64,000 nucleotides of DNA from Sphingomonas sp. PL-96 (GCF_020707215.1 NZ_JAJFET010000001.1:744001-808000), one strand, 5' to 3'. Numbered from the stretch's first letter, positions 18,612 to 28,276 are shown. The notes: generated by a model not told the origin, from the sequence alone. Numbers and translations: made by a program.

Positions 18612-19586
18612 TCAACCCGCCGCCTGCGCCAGGACGCGCTCGGCCTCGGCTTCGGTCACGATCTGGCGCAGCGTTACCAGCGCGCCGGCAAGGTCACCCT
18701 GGCTCGACGGGATCGCCCGGCGCAGGTTGAGGAAGCCGTGCACATTGCCGCGCGCCTCGCGATAGGTGACCGCCCCCCCGGCCTGGATGAGCGCCGCCGC
18801 ATAGGCGCGGCCCTGGTCGCGCAACGGGTCCAGGCCGGCGGTCAGCACCAGTGCCGGCGGCATCTGCGCCATGTCGCCCAGCAGCGGCGAGGTACGCAGG
18901 CTGGCGCTCTCCGCCCGATAGGCATCGCCGAACCAGGCAAGCGACTCGCGGGTCAGCAGATAGCCGTCGGAGAATTGCGCGTAGGACGGGTATTCGCGCG
19001 TCGTGTCGGTCAGCGGATAGATGGGGAATTGCGCGATCACCGGCACGGCCGCCGGCCGGTCCCGCAGCGCCATCGCGGTGATGATCGCCAGCGCGCCGCC
19101 GGCGCTGTCGCCCGCCAGCACGAGGCTAGTGACGCCGCGCTCCAGTGCGGCCGGACCCTCGGCGAGCCAGCGTGCGGCGGCTTCCGCATCTTCGGGCGCT
19201 GCCGGCCAGGGATGCTCGGGCGCCAGCCGATAGTCGAGCGCCACCACCGGCAGATCGAGCATCCGCGCGATTTCAGCACAGGCGCTCGCATGGGAATCCA
19301 GGTCCCCCATCACGAACCCGCCGCCGTGCAGGAACAGCATCGCGGGACCAGGCTCGCGGTGCGCGCGCGGATCGAACAGGCGCGCGGCGAGGTCTCCGTG
19401 CGGGGTCGGAACGGTCAGGTCGCGGATCACCGCCATCGTCCCGACGGGCAGGTCCGCCACGTCCTTGGTCGCGTTGAGCTGCGCGCGTGCTGCCGCCGGC
19501 GTCAGCTCATGGACACGCGGGCCGGGCATGTTCTGCAGATAGCCCAGAAAGGCGCGGACGTCGGGACGGACGAAGACTTCGGACAA
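18612..19586 (-). CDS. Alpha/beta hydrolase, hormone-sensitive-lipase type
   Basis: 324 residues of the HSL/family IV esterases. Seen: oxyanion-hole HGGGFVMGD (~86-94), nucleophile serine in LAGDSAGGALAI, catalytic aspartate in TAGLDPLRDQ and histidine in GNVHGFLNL. No signal peptide. Acts on short to medium acyl esters in characterised relatives; natural substrate unknown. Divergent from the HDAC-like gene with 61 bases between start codons. Confidence 0.9.
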   Translation of the reverse strand: MSEVFVRPDVRAFLGYLQNMPGPRVHELTPAAARAQLNATKDVADLPVGTMAVIRDLTVPTPHGDLAARLFDPRAHREPGPAMLFLHGGGFVMGDLDSHASACAEIARMLDLPVVALDYRLAPEHPWPAAPEDAEAAARWLAEGPAALERGVTSLVLAGDSAGGALAIITAMALRDRPAAVPVIAQFPIYPLTDTTREYPSYAQFSDGYLLTRESLAWFGDAYRAESASLRTSPLLGDMAQMPPALVLTAGLDPLRDQGRAYAAALIQAGGAVTYREARGNVHGFLNLRRAIPSSQGDLAGALVTLRQIVTEAEAERVLAQAAG

Positions 19587-19647
19587 GGCGTTGCTCCTCT
19601 GCGCAGGCGGGCGTTGCGGCCCGGCCGCCCATGCCTACCTATGGGTC

Positions 19648-20547
19648 GTGATCCGCGTCGTCCACCACCCCGACTATGTGGCGCCGGCCCCGGCGCGCAG
19701 CACCTATCAATGGAACAAGAACGGCCTGGTCCGCGACCTGCTGCGCGAACAGGGAGGCGCGATCGAGTGGCACCGCCCCGAACCCATGCCGCGCGACTGG
19801 CTGGAGGCGGTGCATACGCCCGGCTATGTCGCGGAGGTGATCGGCCTTGCGGTGCCGCCAGACAAGACGCGGCGCATCGGCTTTCCCGTCACGGCGGAGG
19901 TTGCCCGCCGCGCCCAGGTGGTGCCCGGCGGCACCTATCTCGCCGCGCTGCTGGCGCTGCGCCACGGATTCGCGGCCAACACGGCCGGCGGCAGCCACCA
20001 CGCGCTTGCCGATACGGGCGCTGGGTTCTGCGTGTTCAACGACCTCGCCATCGCTGCCAACCGATTGGTGGAGGAGGGGATGGCCGCGCGCGTGCTGGTG
20101 GTCGATTGCGACGTGCACCAGGGCGACGGCACCGCCGCGCTGCTCGACGGGCGGCCCGGCGTCGCCACCTATTCGATCCATGCCGAGAAGAACTTCCCCG
20201 TCCGCAAGGCGCGCTCGACCCTCGACGTGCCGCTGCCTGACGGGGTGGGAGACGACGCCTATCTCGCCACATTGGCCGAGACGCTGGTGCCGCTGGTGGA
20301 TGGCTTTGCGCCCGACCTCATCCTCTACCAGGCGGGCGTCGATCCGTTCGAGGGCGACCGGCTGGGCCGGCTGGCGCTTACCCGCGAGGGGCTGGTACGG
20401 CGCGACCGCTGGGTGGCGACGCTGGCACATACACTCGGCATCCCGCTCGCAAGCGCCCTGGGTGGCGGCTACGGCGACGATGCGATGGAGGTCTCGCACC
20501 GCCACGTCGCGTCGCTCCTGACGCTGGGCGGCGTCTTTTCCGGCTGA
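19648..20547 (+). CDS. Histone-deacetylase-family amidohydrolase
   Basis: 299 residues from the GTG at 19648 (a TTG at 19591 would add an unconserved tail). Zinc-dependent arginase/deacetylase fold: seen are HPDYVAP near the start, GGSHHALADTGAGFCVFND (tandem catalytic histidines), VLVVDCDVHQGDGTA (zinc Asp and His), YQAGVDPFEGDRLGRL (second zinc Asp) and GGGYGDD. Bacterial members deacetylate polyamines, acetoin-linked or other small acetylated amines, or proteins; the sequence does not decide. Probably cytoplasmic. Followed 35 bases later by the cyclopropane synthase on the same strand. Confidence 0.9.
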   Translation: MIRVVHHPDYVAPAPARSTYQWNKNGLVRDLLREQGGAIEWHRPEPMPRDWLEAVHTPGYVAEVIGLAVPPDKTRRIGFPVTAEVARRAQVVPGGTYLAALLALRHGFAANTAGGSHHALADTGAGFCVFNDLAIAANRLVEEGMAARVLVVDCDVHQGDGTAALLDGRPGVATYSIHAEKNFPVRKARSTLDVPLPDGVGDDAYLATLAETLVPLVDGFAPDLILYQAGVDPFEGDRLGRLALTREGLVRRDRWVATLAHTLGIPLASALGGGYGDDAMEVSHRHVASLLTLGGVFSG

Positions 20548-20582
20548 GCGCGCGACGGCTTGCGGTGGCGGCGCGGAGATGC

Positions 20583-21842
20583 ATGAAGGGCGCCATGCAC
20601 GCCTCCCCGCCGTCCACTTCCCCGACCCCCGCCGCCGCCGCCGCGCCGCGCGACCCGCTCCGCTGGTTCGCGCCGCTGTTCGAACGCATGCTGGACCAGG
20701 TGGATCGCGGCCTCGTCGCCGGCGCGATCGAGGCCACCCTGCCGGACGGGAGCCGCCGCCGCATCGGCGGGCGCGGCGAAGGGCCGGTCGCCATTGTCGT
20801 GCTCCACCGCTGGCGCGCGATGCTGCGGTTGGCGACGGGCGGCTCTGCGGGCTGGTACGAGGCCTGGGTGGCCGGCGACTGGTCCAGCCCCGATCCGGTG
20901 CCGCTGTTCGACCTGTTCATGCGCAACGCCCGTGCGCTCGGCAATGTCGCGCGCGCGGGGCGGCTGACGGGCGCCGCCCGCCGCCTCATCCACTGGTCGC
21001 GCCGCAACCACCGCGCCAATGCCCGGCGCAACATCCAGTTTCACTATGACCTGGGCAACGACTTCTACCGCCGCTGGCTCGACCCGAGCATGACCTATTC
21101 GAGCGCGATCTTCGCCGATCCGGCCGAGCCGCTGGAGGCCGCACAGGACCGCAAGCTCCAGGCGATCCTGGACCGCACCGCCACCAGGCCCGGCGACACG
21201 ATCCTGGAAATCGGCTGCGGCTGGGGCTCCTTCGCCGAGCGCGCTGCACGCGCCGGCCGCCGCGTGCATGGCCTCACCCTCTCGTCCGAGCAGAAGCGCT
21301 TCGTCGACCAGCGCATCGCGGACGCCGGGCTGGAAGATGTGGAGGTGTCGCTCACCGACTACCGCGACGCGACCGGCAGCTATGACGCGATCGCCAGCAT
21401 CGAGATGGTCGAGGCGGTGGGGCAGGAATATTGGCCCGCCTATCTAGACGCGATCGCCGCCCGGCTGAAGCCCGGTGGCCGCGCCGCGCTCCAGTATATC
21501 GCCATCGAGGACGCGCTGTTCGACGCCTATGCCGGCAATGTCGACTTCATCCAGGCTTATATCTTCCCCGGCGGGCTGTTGCTGTCCACCGAACGCTTCC
21601 GCGCGCTGGCAGAGGCGCGGGGCCTAAGCTGGCAGGACGAGCATCGGTTCGGGCTGGATTATGCCGAGACGCTGCGCCGCTGGCGGGTGGACTTCGATGC
21701 CGCGGAGGCAGCCGGCGCGCTCCCGCGCGACTTCCCGCCCGGGTTCGCGGAGCTGTGGCGCTATTACCTGATGTACTGCGAAGGTGGCTTCCGCGGCGGT
21801 GGCATCCACGTAGCACAAGTCACGCTGGTGAAGCAGGCCTAG
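20583..21842 (+). CDS. Cyclopropane-fatty-acyl-phospholipid synthase family
   Basis: About 419 residues. SAM-dependent methyltransferase that adds a methylene bridge to unsaturated acyl chains of membrane phospholipids. Seen: NIQFHYDLGNDFYRRWLD and MTYSSAIF (lipid/SAM entry), SAM motif EIGCGWGSFAERAA, the SIEMVEAVGQEYW active-site segment and FIQAYIFPGG; the last ~60 residues include the YYLMYCEGGFRGG motif. Several starts are possible (GTG 20565, ATG 20583, ATG 20595); 20583 has GCGGAG five bases upstream. The first ~25 residues are Pro/Ala-rich and dispensable-looking. Confidence 0.92.
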   Translation: MKGAMHASPPSTSPTPAAAAAPRDPLRWFAPLFERMLDQVDRGLVAGAIEATLPDGSRRRIGGRGEGPVAIVVLHRWRAMLRLATGGSAGWYEAWVAGDWSSPDPVPLFDLFMRNARALGNVARAGRLTGAARRLIHWSRRNHRANARRNIQFHYDLGNDFYRRWLDPSMTYSSAIFADPAEPLEAAQDRKLQAILDRTATRPGDTILEIGCGWGSFAERAARAGRRVHGLTLSSEQKRFVDQRIADAGLEDVEVSLTDYRDATGSYDAIASIEMVEAVGQEYWPAYLDAIAARLKPGGRAALQYIAIEDALFDAYAGNVDFIQAYIFPGGLLLSTERFRALAEARGLSWQDEHRFGLDYAETLRRWRVDFDAAEAAGALPRDFPPGFAELWRYYLMYCEGGFRGGGIHVAQVTLVKQA

Positions 21843-21858
21843 CCCTAGCGTGCGCACG

Positions 21859-21884
21859 CGTGCTCCTGCCTGCGCAGGCGCACG
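21859..21884. repeat. Extragenic palindrome (REP-like), single copy C
   Basis: CGTGCTCCTGC/GCAGGCGCACG with one mismatch and loop CTGC, the same core and loop as the second hairpin of copy A. It lies in the 61-base convergent gap between the cyclopropane synthase and SDR genes and may help end transcription. Confidence 0.6.
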
Positions 21885-21903
21885 TTGGGGAGGAGGAACG
21901 GCT

Positions 21904-22614
21904 TCAGTCGACCCGCTCGAAATGCCCGGTCTCGAAGCCGGAGACCATCAGCGCCGCGATCCGCTCGGCCACGACTTCCGGCGCCTTCACGCTCTCCGGT
22001 GCTTCGCCCGGATAGGCGCGCGCGCGCATCTTGGTGCGGGTCGCGCCCGGGTCGACGATCGCGGTGCGAATGGCGGTCAGCTGGCGCACTTCCTCGCCAA
22101 AAGCCGTGAGCAGGTTCTCGAACGCCGCCTTGGAGGACCCATACAGCCCCCAATAGGCGCGCGGCTTGCGCCCGACGCTGGAGGTGAGACCGATGACGCG
22201 CGCGGACTTCGCCTGGCGCAGCATCGGGCCGAACGCGCCCAGGAGCGCTGCCTGCGCCGTCACGTTGAGCGTGAACAGCTTCGACATTTCCTTGAAGTCG
22301 ATCGCGTTGACCGGGCCCAGCGTGCCCAGCATCGCTGCGTTCAGCACCAGCATGTCCAGCGCCTGCCAGCGCTCGCCGAGTGCCGCCGCGAGCCGCGGAA
22401 CGCCATCCGGATCGGCCAGGTCGAGCGGCGCGATCGTCGCGCTGCCGCCCGCCTGGTGGATCGCCTCCTCGACCTCCTCCAGCCCGCCTGGGGTGCGCGC
22501 GGTCAGCACGACATGCGCGCCCTGGGCGGCGAGCGCGAGCGCCGTCGCCGCGCCGATGCCGCGACTGGCCCCCGTCACGAGCGCGAGCTGGTCGGCAAGG
22601 GGCTTGTCGGTCAT
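21904..22614 (-). CDS. Short-chain dehydrogenase/reductase (SDR)
   Basis: 236 residues, classical SDR: cofactor motif TGASRGIG (residues ~14-21), VLTART (Arg suggests NADP(H)), NAAMLG, the catalytic serine in GLTSSVGRK and YxxxK in LYGSSKAAF, then DPGATRTKMRARAYPGE, which resembles YciK-like and other alphaproteobacterial SDRs of unknown substrate. It lies 45 bases after purF on the same strand and may be co-transcribed. Confidence 0.88.
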   Translation of the reverse strand: MTDKPLADQLALVTGASRGIGAATALALAAQGAHVVLTARTPGGLEEVEEAIHQAGGSATIAPLDLADPDGVPRLAAALGERWQALDMLVLNAAMLGTLGPVNAIDFKEMSKLFTLNVTAQAALLGAFGPMLRQAKSARVIGLTSSVGRKPRAYWGLYGSSKAAFENLLTAFGEEVRQLTAIRTAIVDPGATRTKMRARAYPGEAPESVKAPEVVAERIAALMVSGFETGHFERVD

Positions 22615-22659
22615 CGAAGATCCTGAAGATTTGGGGGAAGGGCAGGGGTGCGCCGGCGC

Positions 22660-24117
22660 TCAGCCGACGCGTTCCTCCAGCATCGCCAGCTGGTCGACCG
22701 AACGGGTCTCGTCCTGGTCCGTCAGTGGCGTCGGATAGTCGCCGGTGAAGCAGGCGTCGCAGTACTTCGGCCGCACTGCCGCGCGCTCCGCCTCCCCCAA
22801 GGCCTTGTAGAGGCCGTCGATCGACACGAACGCCAGGCTGTCCGCCTGGATATATTCGGTCATGCCGCCCAGATCGAGCTTCGCCGCCAGCAACTTGGCG
22901 CGCTCCGGCGTATCGACGCCATAGAAGCAGCTGTGCCGGGTCGGCGGGCTGGCGATGCGCATGTGCACTTCGGCCGCACCGGCATCGCGCATCATCTGCA
23001 CGATCTTCAGCGAAGTGGTGCCCCGCACGATCGAATCGTCGATCAGCACGATCCGCTTGCCCCCGATGAGTGCGCGGTTGGCGTTGTGCTTGAGCTTCAC
23101 ACCCAGGTGGCGGACCTTGTCGCCCGGCTGGATGAAGGTGCGTCCGACATAGTGCGAGCGGATGATCCCAAGTTCGAACGGGATGCCCGACTGCTGGGCA
23201 TAGCCGATCGCCGCCGGCACGCCCGAGTCGGGAACCGGGATCACCAGGTCGGCATCGACCGGGCTTTCGATCGCCAGTTCGGCGCCGATCGCCTTGCGCA
23301 CCGAATAGACCGAGTTGCCGCCCGAGATGGAATCAGGCCGCGAGAAATAGACGTACTCGAAGATGCACGGCCGCGCCGCGTTCGGCGTGAACGGGCGGAT
23401 CGAGCGCAGCTCGGTGCCCTTCACGATCACCAACTCGCCCGGCTCGACATCGCGGACGTACTCGGCACCGACCACGTCGAGCGCCACGGTCTCCGACGCG
23501 AAGATCACCGAGTCGCCGAGCTTGCCCATCACCAGCGGGCGGATACCCAGCGGGTCGCGGCAGGCGATCATGCCTTCGGGCGTCATGCAGATCAGCGAAT
23601 AGGCGCCCTCGACCTGCTTGAGCGCGTCGATGAAGCGATCGAGCAGCGTGCGGTAGTTCGACGTCGCGACGAGGTGGATGATCACCTCGGTATCCGACGT
23701 CGACTGGAAGATCGAACCGGTCCGCACCAGGTCCTTGCGCAGGCGCAGCGCGTTGGACAGGTTGCCGTTGTGCGCGATGGCGAAGCCGCCGCTCGCCAGC
23801 TCGGCATAGAGCGGCTGCACGTTGCGCAACGCCGTCTCGCCAGAGGTGGAGTAGCGGACGTGGCCGACGGAGACGGCACCCGGCAGCGCCTCGATCACCT
23901 CTGGGCGGTCGAAGTTGCCCGCGACATGCCCCATCGCGCGGTGCGTGTGGAACTGCACCCCGTCGAAGCTGGAGATGCCCGCCGCCTCCTGGCCACGGTG
24001 CTGCAGCGCGTGGAGGCCAAGGGCCACCAATGCTGCCGCGCCGTCCGCGCCGGATACGCCAAAGATGCCGCACTCTTCGCGCAGCTTGTCGTCGTCGAAA
24101 GGATTGGTGCTGAACAT
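22660..24117 (-). CDS. purF: Amidophosphoribosyltransferase
   Basis: Commits PRPP to de novo purine synthesis by making 5-phosphoribosylamine from glutamine. 485 residues. Seen: [10 protein letters not shown], so the catalytic N-terminal cysteine is residue 16 after an expected propeptide cut; HNGNLSN in the glutaminase domain; [15 protein letters not shown], the PRPP-binding motif. Cysteines in [20 protein letters not shown] and [11 protein letters not shown] match the four [4Fe-4S] ligands of the Bacillus subtilis-type enzyme. The ATG at 24117 gives the standard N terminus; the open frame continues to 24192 without similarity. A candidate promoter sits at 24151-24178. Confidence 0.96.
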   Translation of the reverse strand: MFSTNPFDDDKLREECGIFGVSGADGAAALVALGLHALQHRGQEAAGISSFDGVQFHTHRAMGHVAGNFDRPEVIEALPGAVSVGHVRYSTSGETALRNVQPLYAELASGGFAIAHNGNLSNALRLRKDLVRTGSIFQSTSDTEVIIHLVATSNYRTLLDRFIDALKQVEGAYSLICMTPEGMIACRDPLGIRPLVMGKLGDSVIFASETVALDVVGAEYVRDVEPGELVIVKGTELRSIRPFTPNAARPCIFEYVYFSRPDSISGGNSVYSVRKAIGAELAIESPVDADLVIPVPDSGVPAAIGYAQQSGIPFELGIIRSHYVGRTFIQPGDKVRHLGVKLKHNANRALIGGKRIVLIDDSIVRGTTSLKIVQMMRDAGAAEVHMRIASPPTRHSCFYGVDTPERAKLLAAKLDLGGMTEYIQADSLAFVSIDGLYKALGEAERAAVRPKYCDACFTGDYPTPLTDQDETRSVDQLAMLEERVG

Positions 24118-24150
24118 CGGCCCTACAGGGTTCGCTGAGATGCGAGCGCC

Positions 24151-24178
24151 ATATAGGGAGCGATTCCGGGTTTGTCGC
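24151..24178 (-). promoter_or_regulatory. purF: Candidate promoter of purF
   Basis: On the minus strand GCGACA (24178-24173) and CTATAT (24156-24151) are 16 bases apart, ending 34 bases before the purF ATG. The -10 is good for an alphaproteobacterial housekeeping promoter, the -35 only fair. No purine riboswitch-like structure was seen in the 131-base divergent gap with hisI. Confidence 0.35.
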
Positions 24179-24248
24179 CCTTCTGTCATCAAGAATGTGC
24201 GATCGCCCCGGATTGCCGCCCCGCCGCCTCCCCGGTAAGCCGCCGCCC

Positions 24249-24608
24249 ATGGACGCGCGCGACACCGGCCTCACCCTGAATCCCAAGTACGACGCAGCAG
24301 GGCTCGTCACCGCGGTGGCAACCGATGCCGCGACCGGTGAGCTGCTCATGGTCGCGCATATGAACGCGGAATCGCTGGCGGCGACGCTCACGAGCGGGGA
24401 GGCCACCTTCTGGTCGCGCAGCCGCAACCGGCTGTGGAAGAAGGGCGAGACCTCCGGCCACGTCCTGCGCGTGGTGGAGGTGCGCATCGACTGCGACCAG
24501 GATGCGCTCTGGCTTCGCGTGGAGCCCGCGGGCCCCGCCTGCCACACCGGCGCGCGCAGCTGCTTCTTCCGCCGCATCGAGGACGGCCGGCTGGTCGCCG
24601 TCGAATGA
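24249..24608 (+). CDS. hisI: Phosphoribosyl-AMP cyclohydrolase
   Basis: Third step of histidine biosynthesis: opens the adenine ring of phosphoribosyl-AMP. 119 residues, monofunctional (no HisE domain). Seen: [31 protein letters not shown] and the metal-binding [20 protein letters not shown] with TGARSCFF. The ATG at 24249 gives the usual N terminus. Its stop overlaps the following lipoprotein start by four bases. No other his genes are in the window. Confidence 0.95.
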   Translation: MDARDTGLTLNPKYDAAGLVTAVATDAATGELLMVAHMNAESLAATLTSGEATFWSRSRNRLWKKGETSGHVLRVVEVRIDCDQDALWLRVEPAGPACHTGARSCFFRRIEDGRLVAVE

Positions 24609-25093
24609 AGCGGGGCGTCGCCGCGCTGGCGCTGGCGCTTGCGGCCTGCTCGGGAGGCGGCGATCCGGCGAACACCGAGGCACCCGATCTGGAGACGGTC
24701 GCGATCGAACGCGGCGTGGTGCGCGATCCCGGCGACGGTTCCATCACCGGGCTCTACCAGCGCGGCGGCGACCGGCTCTGCCTCGTGCCGGCCGGAGAGA
24801 CGCTGCGGATCGGCGCCTTCGTGCTCAACGGCGGCCGTCTGGGCTGCAGCGCCAGCGGGACGGCCAGGCAGTCGGGCGATCACCTCCGGATCGACTTCGG
24901 CAACGCCTGCGAGCTGGACGCGCGGATCGAGGGCACGCGTATCATCTTCCCTGCCAATCTGCCGCCGCAATGCGCCCAGCGATGCACCGCGCGCGCCACC
25001 TTCAGCGGCCTGCGCGTCGAGCAAATGAGCGACGTCCTTTCCGAAGCCGCCGCCCTCCGCGACCCCCGCGGCCGCGCGGTGTGCGGAGGCTAG
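24605..25093 (+). CDS. Small lipoprotein, function unknown
   Basis: 162 residues. The N terminus [19 protein letters not shown] is a lipoprotein signal with lipobox ALAAC (Cys at residue 15), so the mature protein should be membrane-anchored in the periplasm. Mature part: a [14 protein letters not shown] stretch, six cysteines (C59, then pairs near 80, 104, 124-128 and the end) that could form disulfides, and a predicted beta-rich core. No family recognised with confidence. Start overlaps hisI stop (ATGA), so translation is probably coupled although the functions look unrelated. Confidence 0.75.
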   Translation: MKRGVAALALALAACSGGGDPANTEAPDLETVAIERGVVRDPGDGSITGLYQRGGDRLCLVPAGETLRIGAFVLNGGRLGCSASGTARQSGDHLRIDFGNACELDARIEGTRIIFPANLPPQCAQRCTARATFSGLRVEQMSDVLSEAAALRDPRGRAVCGG

Positions 25094-25166
25094 CTGGGCT
25101 CGGAGGCGCGCGGCTAGCGCCTACGACTAGTTGGCAGCCCTAGCTTGCTCTGGCATCGCGTCGGTG

Positions 25167-25910
25167 ATGTCGAAGGTGGTCTGCGAATGGGGTCTGTCCG
25201 GCATCGAGGCTTGGAAAGCCTCTGCGGACGTATTCATCATCGTTGATATATTGTCCTTCTCGACGGCGGTCAGCGTATCGGTCGAGAACGGGGCGATGGT
25301 GTTCCCCTTCCCATATGGCGACGCCGCGGCGGCAGAGGCCGAAGCTGCTCGGCTTGGAGCGATCGCGGCCTCACCGCGAAGTGCCGGCGGGGGGCAGCTC
25401 AGTCTTTCGCCAGTCAGCCTGAGGCAGATCGAGTCGGGGGCGCGCCTGCTGCTCCCGTCGCCCAATGGCTCCCGGCTGTCCCTGAACACCGGCGACACTC
25501 CGACGATTTGCGGCTGCCTTCGAAACGCACGTGCAGTCGGTGAGGAGGCAAACCGCCTTGCTGGTGATGGATCGATCGTCGTGATCCCGGCAGGTGAGCG
25601 GTGGCCGGATCAGACGCTACGACCGGCTATCGAAGACTGGCTCGGAGCCGGCGCCATTGTCGCGAGCTTGAGCGGAACATGGAATGCAGAGGCCGATCTG
25701 GCCGCCGAAGCCTACAGGGCAGCGGAGCCTCGCCTCGCCCAAATGATCCGCGACAGTCGGTCAGGTCGCGAACTCTCCGGCTGGGGATATGGCGAAGACG
25801 TAGAGGTCGCGCTTGAGTTTGATGCGACCGACGTCGTGCCGTTGATGCGGGACGGTGCGTACCAGGCCAGTGGACACCCGACGCTGCCATTTCCCCGTTA
25901 CACGACATAG
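25167..25910 (+). CDS. 2-phosphosulfolactate phosphatase-like (ComB family)
   Basis: 247 residues. The overall order of motifs follows ComB: an early VDILSFSTAVSVSVENGA (ComB has VDVLRAST), LLLPSPNGSRLS, CLRNARAVG, VVIPAGERW and the late ALEFDATDVVPLM. In methanogens ComB makes sulfolactate for coenzyme M; outside them members are widespread and mostly of unknown role. The usual arginine of the first motif is replaced here. Codon use is unlike the neighbours (ATA, TTG and TAT codons early on) and the first third is close to 50% GC, suggesting acquisition. It lies alone after the lipoprotein gene. Start at 25167 preferred over TTG 25131. Confidence 0.6.
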   Translation: MSKVVCEWGLSGIEAWKASADVFIIVDILSFSTAVSVSVENGAMVFPFPYGDAAAAEAEAARLGAIAASPRSAGGGQLSLSPVSLRQIESGARLLLPSPNGSRLSLNTGDTPTICGCLRNARAVGEEANRLAGDGSIVVIPAGERWPDQTLRPAIEDWLGAGAIVASLSGTWNAEADLAAEAYRAAEPRLAQMIRDSRSGRELSGWGYGEDVEVALEFDATDVVPLMRDGAYQASGHPTLPFPRYTT

Positions 25911-26017
25911 GCGCGGGTTTCCCGGTCTTCATCGCGACCGCCGTTCTGGCCAAGTGCCTTGAAGGCCCTCGTTTGCCGCTACTGCCATCGCCAATGCGGC
26001 CCAGCCCTCCTGCGGAC

Positions 26018-27346
26018 CTACGAAGCGACCCGCGCCTCCGGTGTGGCGACCGACGCGGCCGGTTGCGGGGCAGGCTTGCGCCGCACGCCGCTCAGCCCCG
26101 TCGGGCCGTCCTCCGCCACCGCGCTCGGCGCGGGGGAGGCGATCGGCTGTGGCGCCCGGCGCATGCATTGCGGTTTGGGCTGCGGAAAGTCGGCGCAGTT
26201 CCACAGCGCGCGCTCCAGGTTACGCGGCCGGTCGCGGAGGTAGCTGAACGACATGGAGGTCAGCTGCTGGGGCGACAGCGTGCCCTTGGCGCTCGCCGGC
26301 AGCTGGCGTGGGTCCGTCCAGCTCATGAACTTGCAATAGGGACGCTCGCCGCAGGCACGATCCGCCAGGATCGGGAAGCTCGCCGCATCCTTGGCATCGA
26401 CATGGATCAGGAAGGTGTTGGGGTCGTCCGCCGAGGGCTTCAGCGCCGAGTCCGGCAGCGCCATCGCCTTCTGCATCGCCAGTGCCTGAGTCTCCGCCGC
26501 CAGCACTTCCGGCAGCTTGTGCGCATCGAAGTGCGCGGCAAGCTGGGTCACGCGCGGCTCCGTCCCCGTCGCGGTGAAGCGGAACGCGGGCGGGGTTCCC
26601 CACCAGCCCGTCCAGCGGAAGAACAGATGCGTGTGTACCGCCACGATCTTGTCCAGGCTGGAGCTCCAGTACGGCACCACCCAGTCGGTGTGGTAATGGG
26701 TGGCATGGCCGACCGGCCTGTAGACCGCCCCCGCCAGCGCCGCGTCGGCGACCTTGCGCGCGCGTTCCCAGAAGGGCTCGGAATACCAGCGCGCCAGCGC
26801 CCCGTCGCAGGTGAACGTGAACTGGCAGCCGGTGGTCCGCTCCGAACCCTGGAACACCACCCCGCAAACCGTCTTTGGGAAAGCCGGGTGGCGGACGCGG
26901 TTCAGCACCACCTGGGCCACCGCCTTCTGCCCCTCCGGATCGTCGCCCGCTTCATAGAGCACGGCGGCCGAGAGGCAATCGCTCGCCCGCGCCCGGTCCT
27001 CGTCCGCGCCACCGAAGCGGAAGGGGCGGGCAGCGGGGTTGGGACCGGCGTGAAACGGGATGCTGGCGTTGAACGCCCGCGCCTCGTCCGGGGTCATGTC
27101 CTGGAACTCGATCGGCTCCACGGCCGGCAGTTCGGCGGGAGGCAGCACGCGCCGGGGTACCGCATGCCGCATCGCGCGGTCGCCCTGGGCCGGCATCGGC
27201 GGCGCGTGCGTCACTGCCCAAGCAGGCACCAGCACCGCCGCCAGCGCCACCGCCGCCAGCACGCCGTCCAGCACGCGCGAGCCCGTGCCCAGCGGTGCGC
27301 GCACGCCTGAGGAATCAGGCGCACGCGCGCCGGGGGACACCAGCAT
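26018..27346 (-). CDS. Cell-wall hydrolase (SleB/Hydrolase_2 family)
   Basis: 442 residues: an N-terminal hydrophobic segment (~28-46) that anchors or exports it, a linker, then the SleB-type catalytic domain with CLSAAVLYEAGDDPEGQ (catalytic Glu), AVAQVVLNRVRHPAFP, GCQFTFTCDG and ATHYHTDWVVPYW. Lytic-transglycosylase-like activity on peptidoglycan is known for the family; spore germination is not relevant here. The C-terminal ~150 residues contain additional cysteines and a Pro-rich tail, not part of the domain. It reads toward the comB-like gene (convergent) and starts 9 bases after the cysK stop, so it ends the MFS-cysK-hydrolase unit. Confidence 0.88.
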   Translation of the reverse strand: MLVSPGARAPDSSGVRAPLGTGSRVLDGVLAAVALAAVLVPAWAVTHAPPMPAQGDRAMRHAVPRRVLPPAELPAVEPIEFQDMTPDEARAFNASIPFHAGPNPAARPFRFGGADEDRARASDCLSAAVLYEAGDDPEGQKAVAQVVLNRVRHPAFPKTVCGVVFQGSERTTGCQFTFTCDGALARWYSEPFWERARKVADAALAGAVYRPVGHATHYHTDWVVPYWSSSLDKIVAVHTHLFFRWTGWWGTPPAFRFTATGTEPRVTQLAAHFDAHKLPEVLAAETQALAMQKAMALPDSALKPSADDPNTFLIHVDAKDAASFPILADRACGERPYCKFMSWTDPRQLPASAKGTLSPQQLTSMSFSYLRDRPRNLERALWNCADFPQPKPQCMRRAPQPIASPAPSAVAEDGPTGLSGVRRKPAPQPAASVATPEARVAS

Positions 27347-27355
27347 GTGGATGGC

Positions 27356-28276
27356 TCAGCTTTCCGGCAGGAAGTCCGGAACCGACAGGTAGCGCTCGCC
27401 CGTGTCGTAGTTGAAGCCCAGCACCCGTGCGCCGTCGGGCAGATCGGGCAGCTTCTGCAGGATCGCCGCCAGCGTCGCACCCGACGAGATGCCGACCAGC
27501 ATGCCTTCTTCGGAGGCGGAGCGGCGCGCCATGTCCTTAGCGACGGCCGCATCGACCTTGATCACGCCGTCAATGGCCTGGGTGTGGAGGTTGGCCGGAA
27601 TGAATCCCGCGCCGATGCCCTGGATCGGGTGCGGCCCCGGCTGCCCGCCGGAGATCACCGGCGAAAGCTCGGGCTCCACCGCATAGACCTTGAGCTGCGG
27701 CCACTGCTTCTTGAGCGTCTCTGCAACGCCGGTGATGTGCCCGCCGGTGCCCACGCCGGTGATCAGCACGTCGATCGGCGTGTCGGCGAAGTCCTCGAGG
27801 ATCTCCTGCGCCGTGGTGCGGACATGCACGTCGACGTTGGCGAGGTTCTCGAACTGCTGCGGGATCCAGGCACCCGGCGTCTGCCCGGCCAGCTCCTGCG
27901 CGCGTTCGATGGCGCCCTTCATGCCCTTTTCGCGCGGGGTCAGGTCAAAGGTGGCGCCATAGGCCAGCATCAGCCGGCGGCGCTCGATCGACATGCTCTC
28001 CGGCATGACCAGCACCAGCTTGTAGCCCTTTACCGCCGCGACCATGGCCAAGCCCACGCCGGTGTTGCCGCTGGTCGGCTCGATGATCGTGCCGCCGGGC
28101 GTCAGGTCACCCGATGCTTCGGCAGCCTCGATCATCGCCAGGGCGATGCGGTCCTTGATCGATCCGCCCGGGTTCGACCGTTCCGACTTGATCCACACCT
28201 CGGCGTCGCCGAACAGCCGCTGGATGCGGATGTGCGGCGTCTTGCCGATCGTTTCCAGGATGGTGTTGGCCTTCAT
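27356..28276 (-). CDS. cysK: Cysteine synthase A (O-acetylserine sulfhydrylase)
   Basis: Makes L-cysteine from O-acetylserine and sulfide with PLP. 306 residues. Seen: [10 protein letters not shown] with the PLP lysine at ~41, [10 protein letters not shown] (~69), GTGGHITGV phosphate loop and GISSGAT. Typical CysK length and motifs. Its ATG overlaps the stop of the MFS gene by four bases, suggesting coupled expression with an exporter; the reason is unknown. Confidence 0.95.
   Translation of the reverse strand: MKANTILETIGKTPHIRIQRLFGDAEVWIKSERSNPGGSIKDRIALAMIEAAEASGDLTPGGTIIEPTSGNTGVGLAMVAAVKGYKLVLVMPESMSIERRRLMLAYGATFDLTPREKGMKGAIERAQELAGQTPGAWIPQQFENLANVDVHVRTTAQEILEDFADTPIDVLITGVGTGGHITGVAETLKKQWPQLKVYAVEPELSPVISGGQPGPHPIQGIGAGFIPANLHTQAIDGVIKVDAAVAKDMARRSASEEGMLVGISSGATLAAILQKLPDLPDGARVLGFNYDTGERYLSVPDFLPES

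Noticed and set aside
25929..26204. A 91-codon minus-strand frame between the ComB-like and cell-wall hydrolase genes
   Set aside because: Arg/Gly/Ala-rich, out of frame with and overlapping the end of the cell-wall hydrolase gene; no ribosome-binding site or family.
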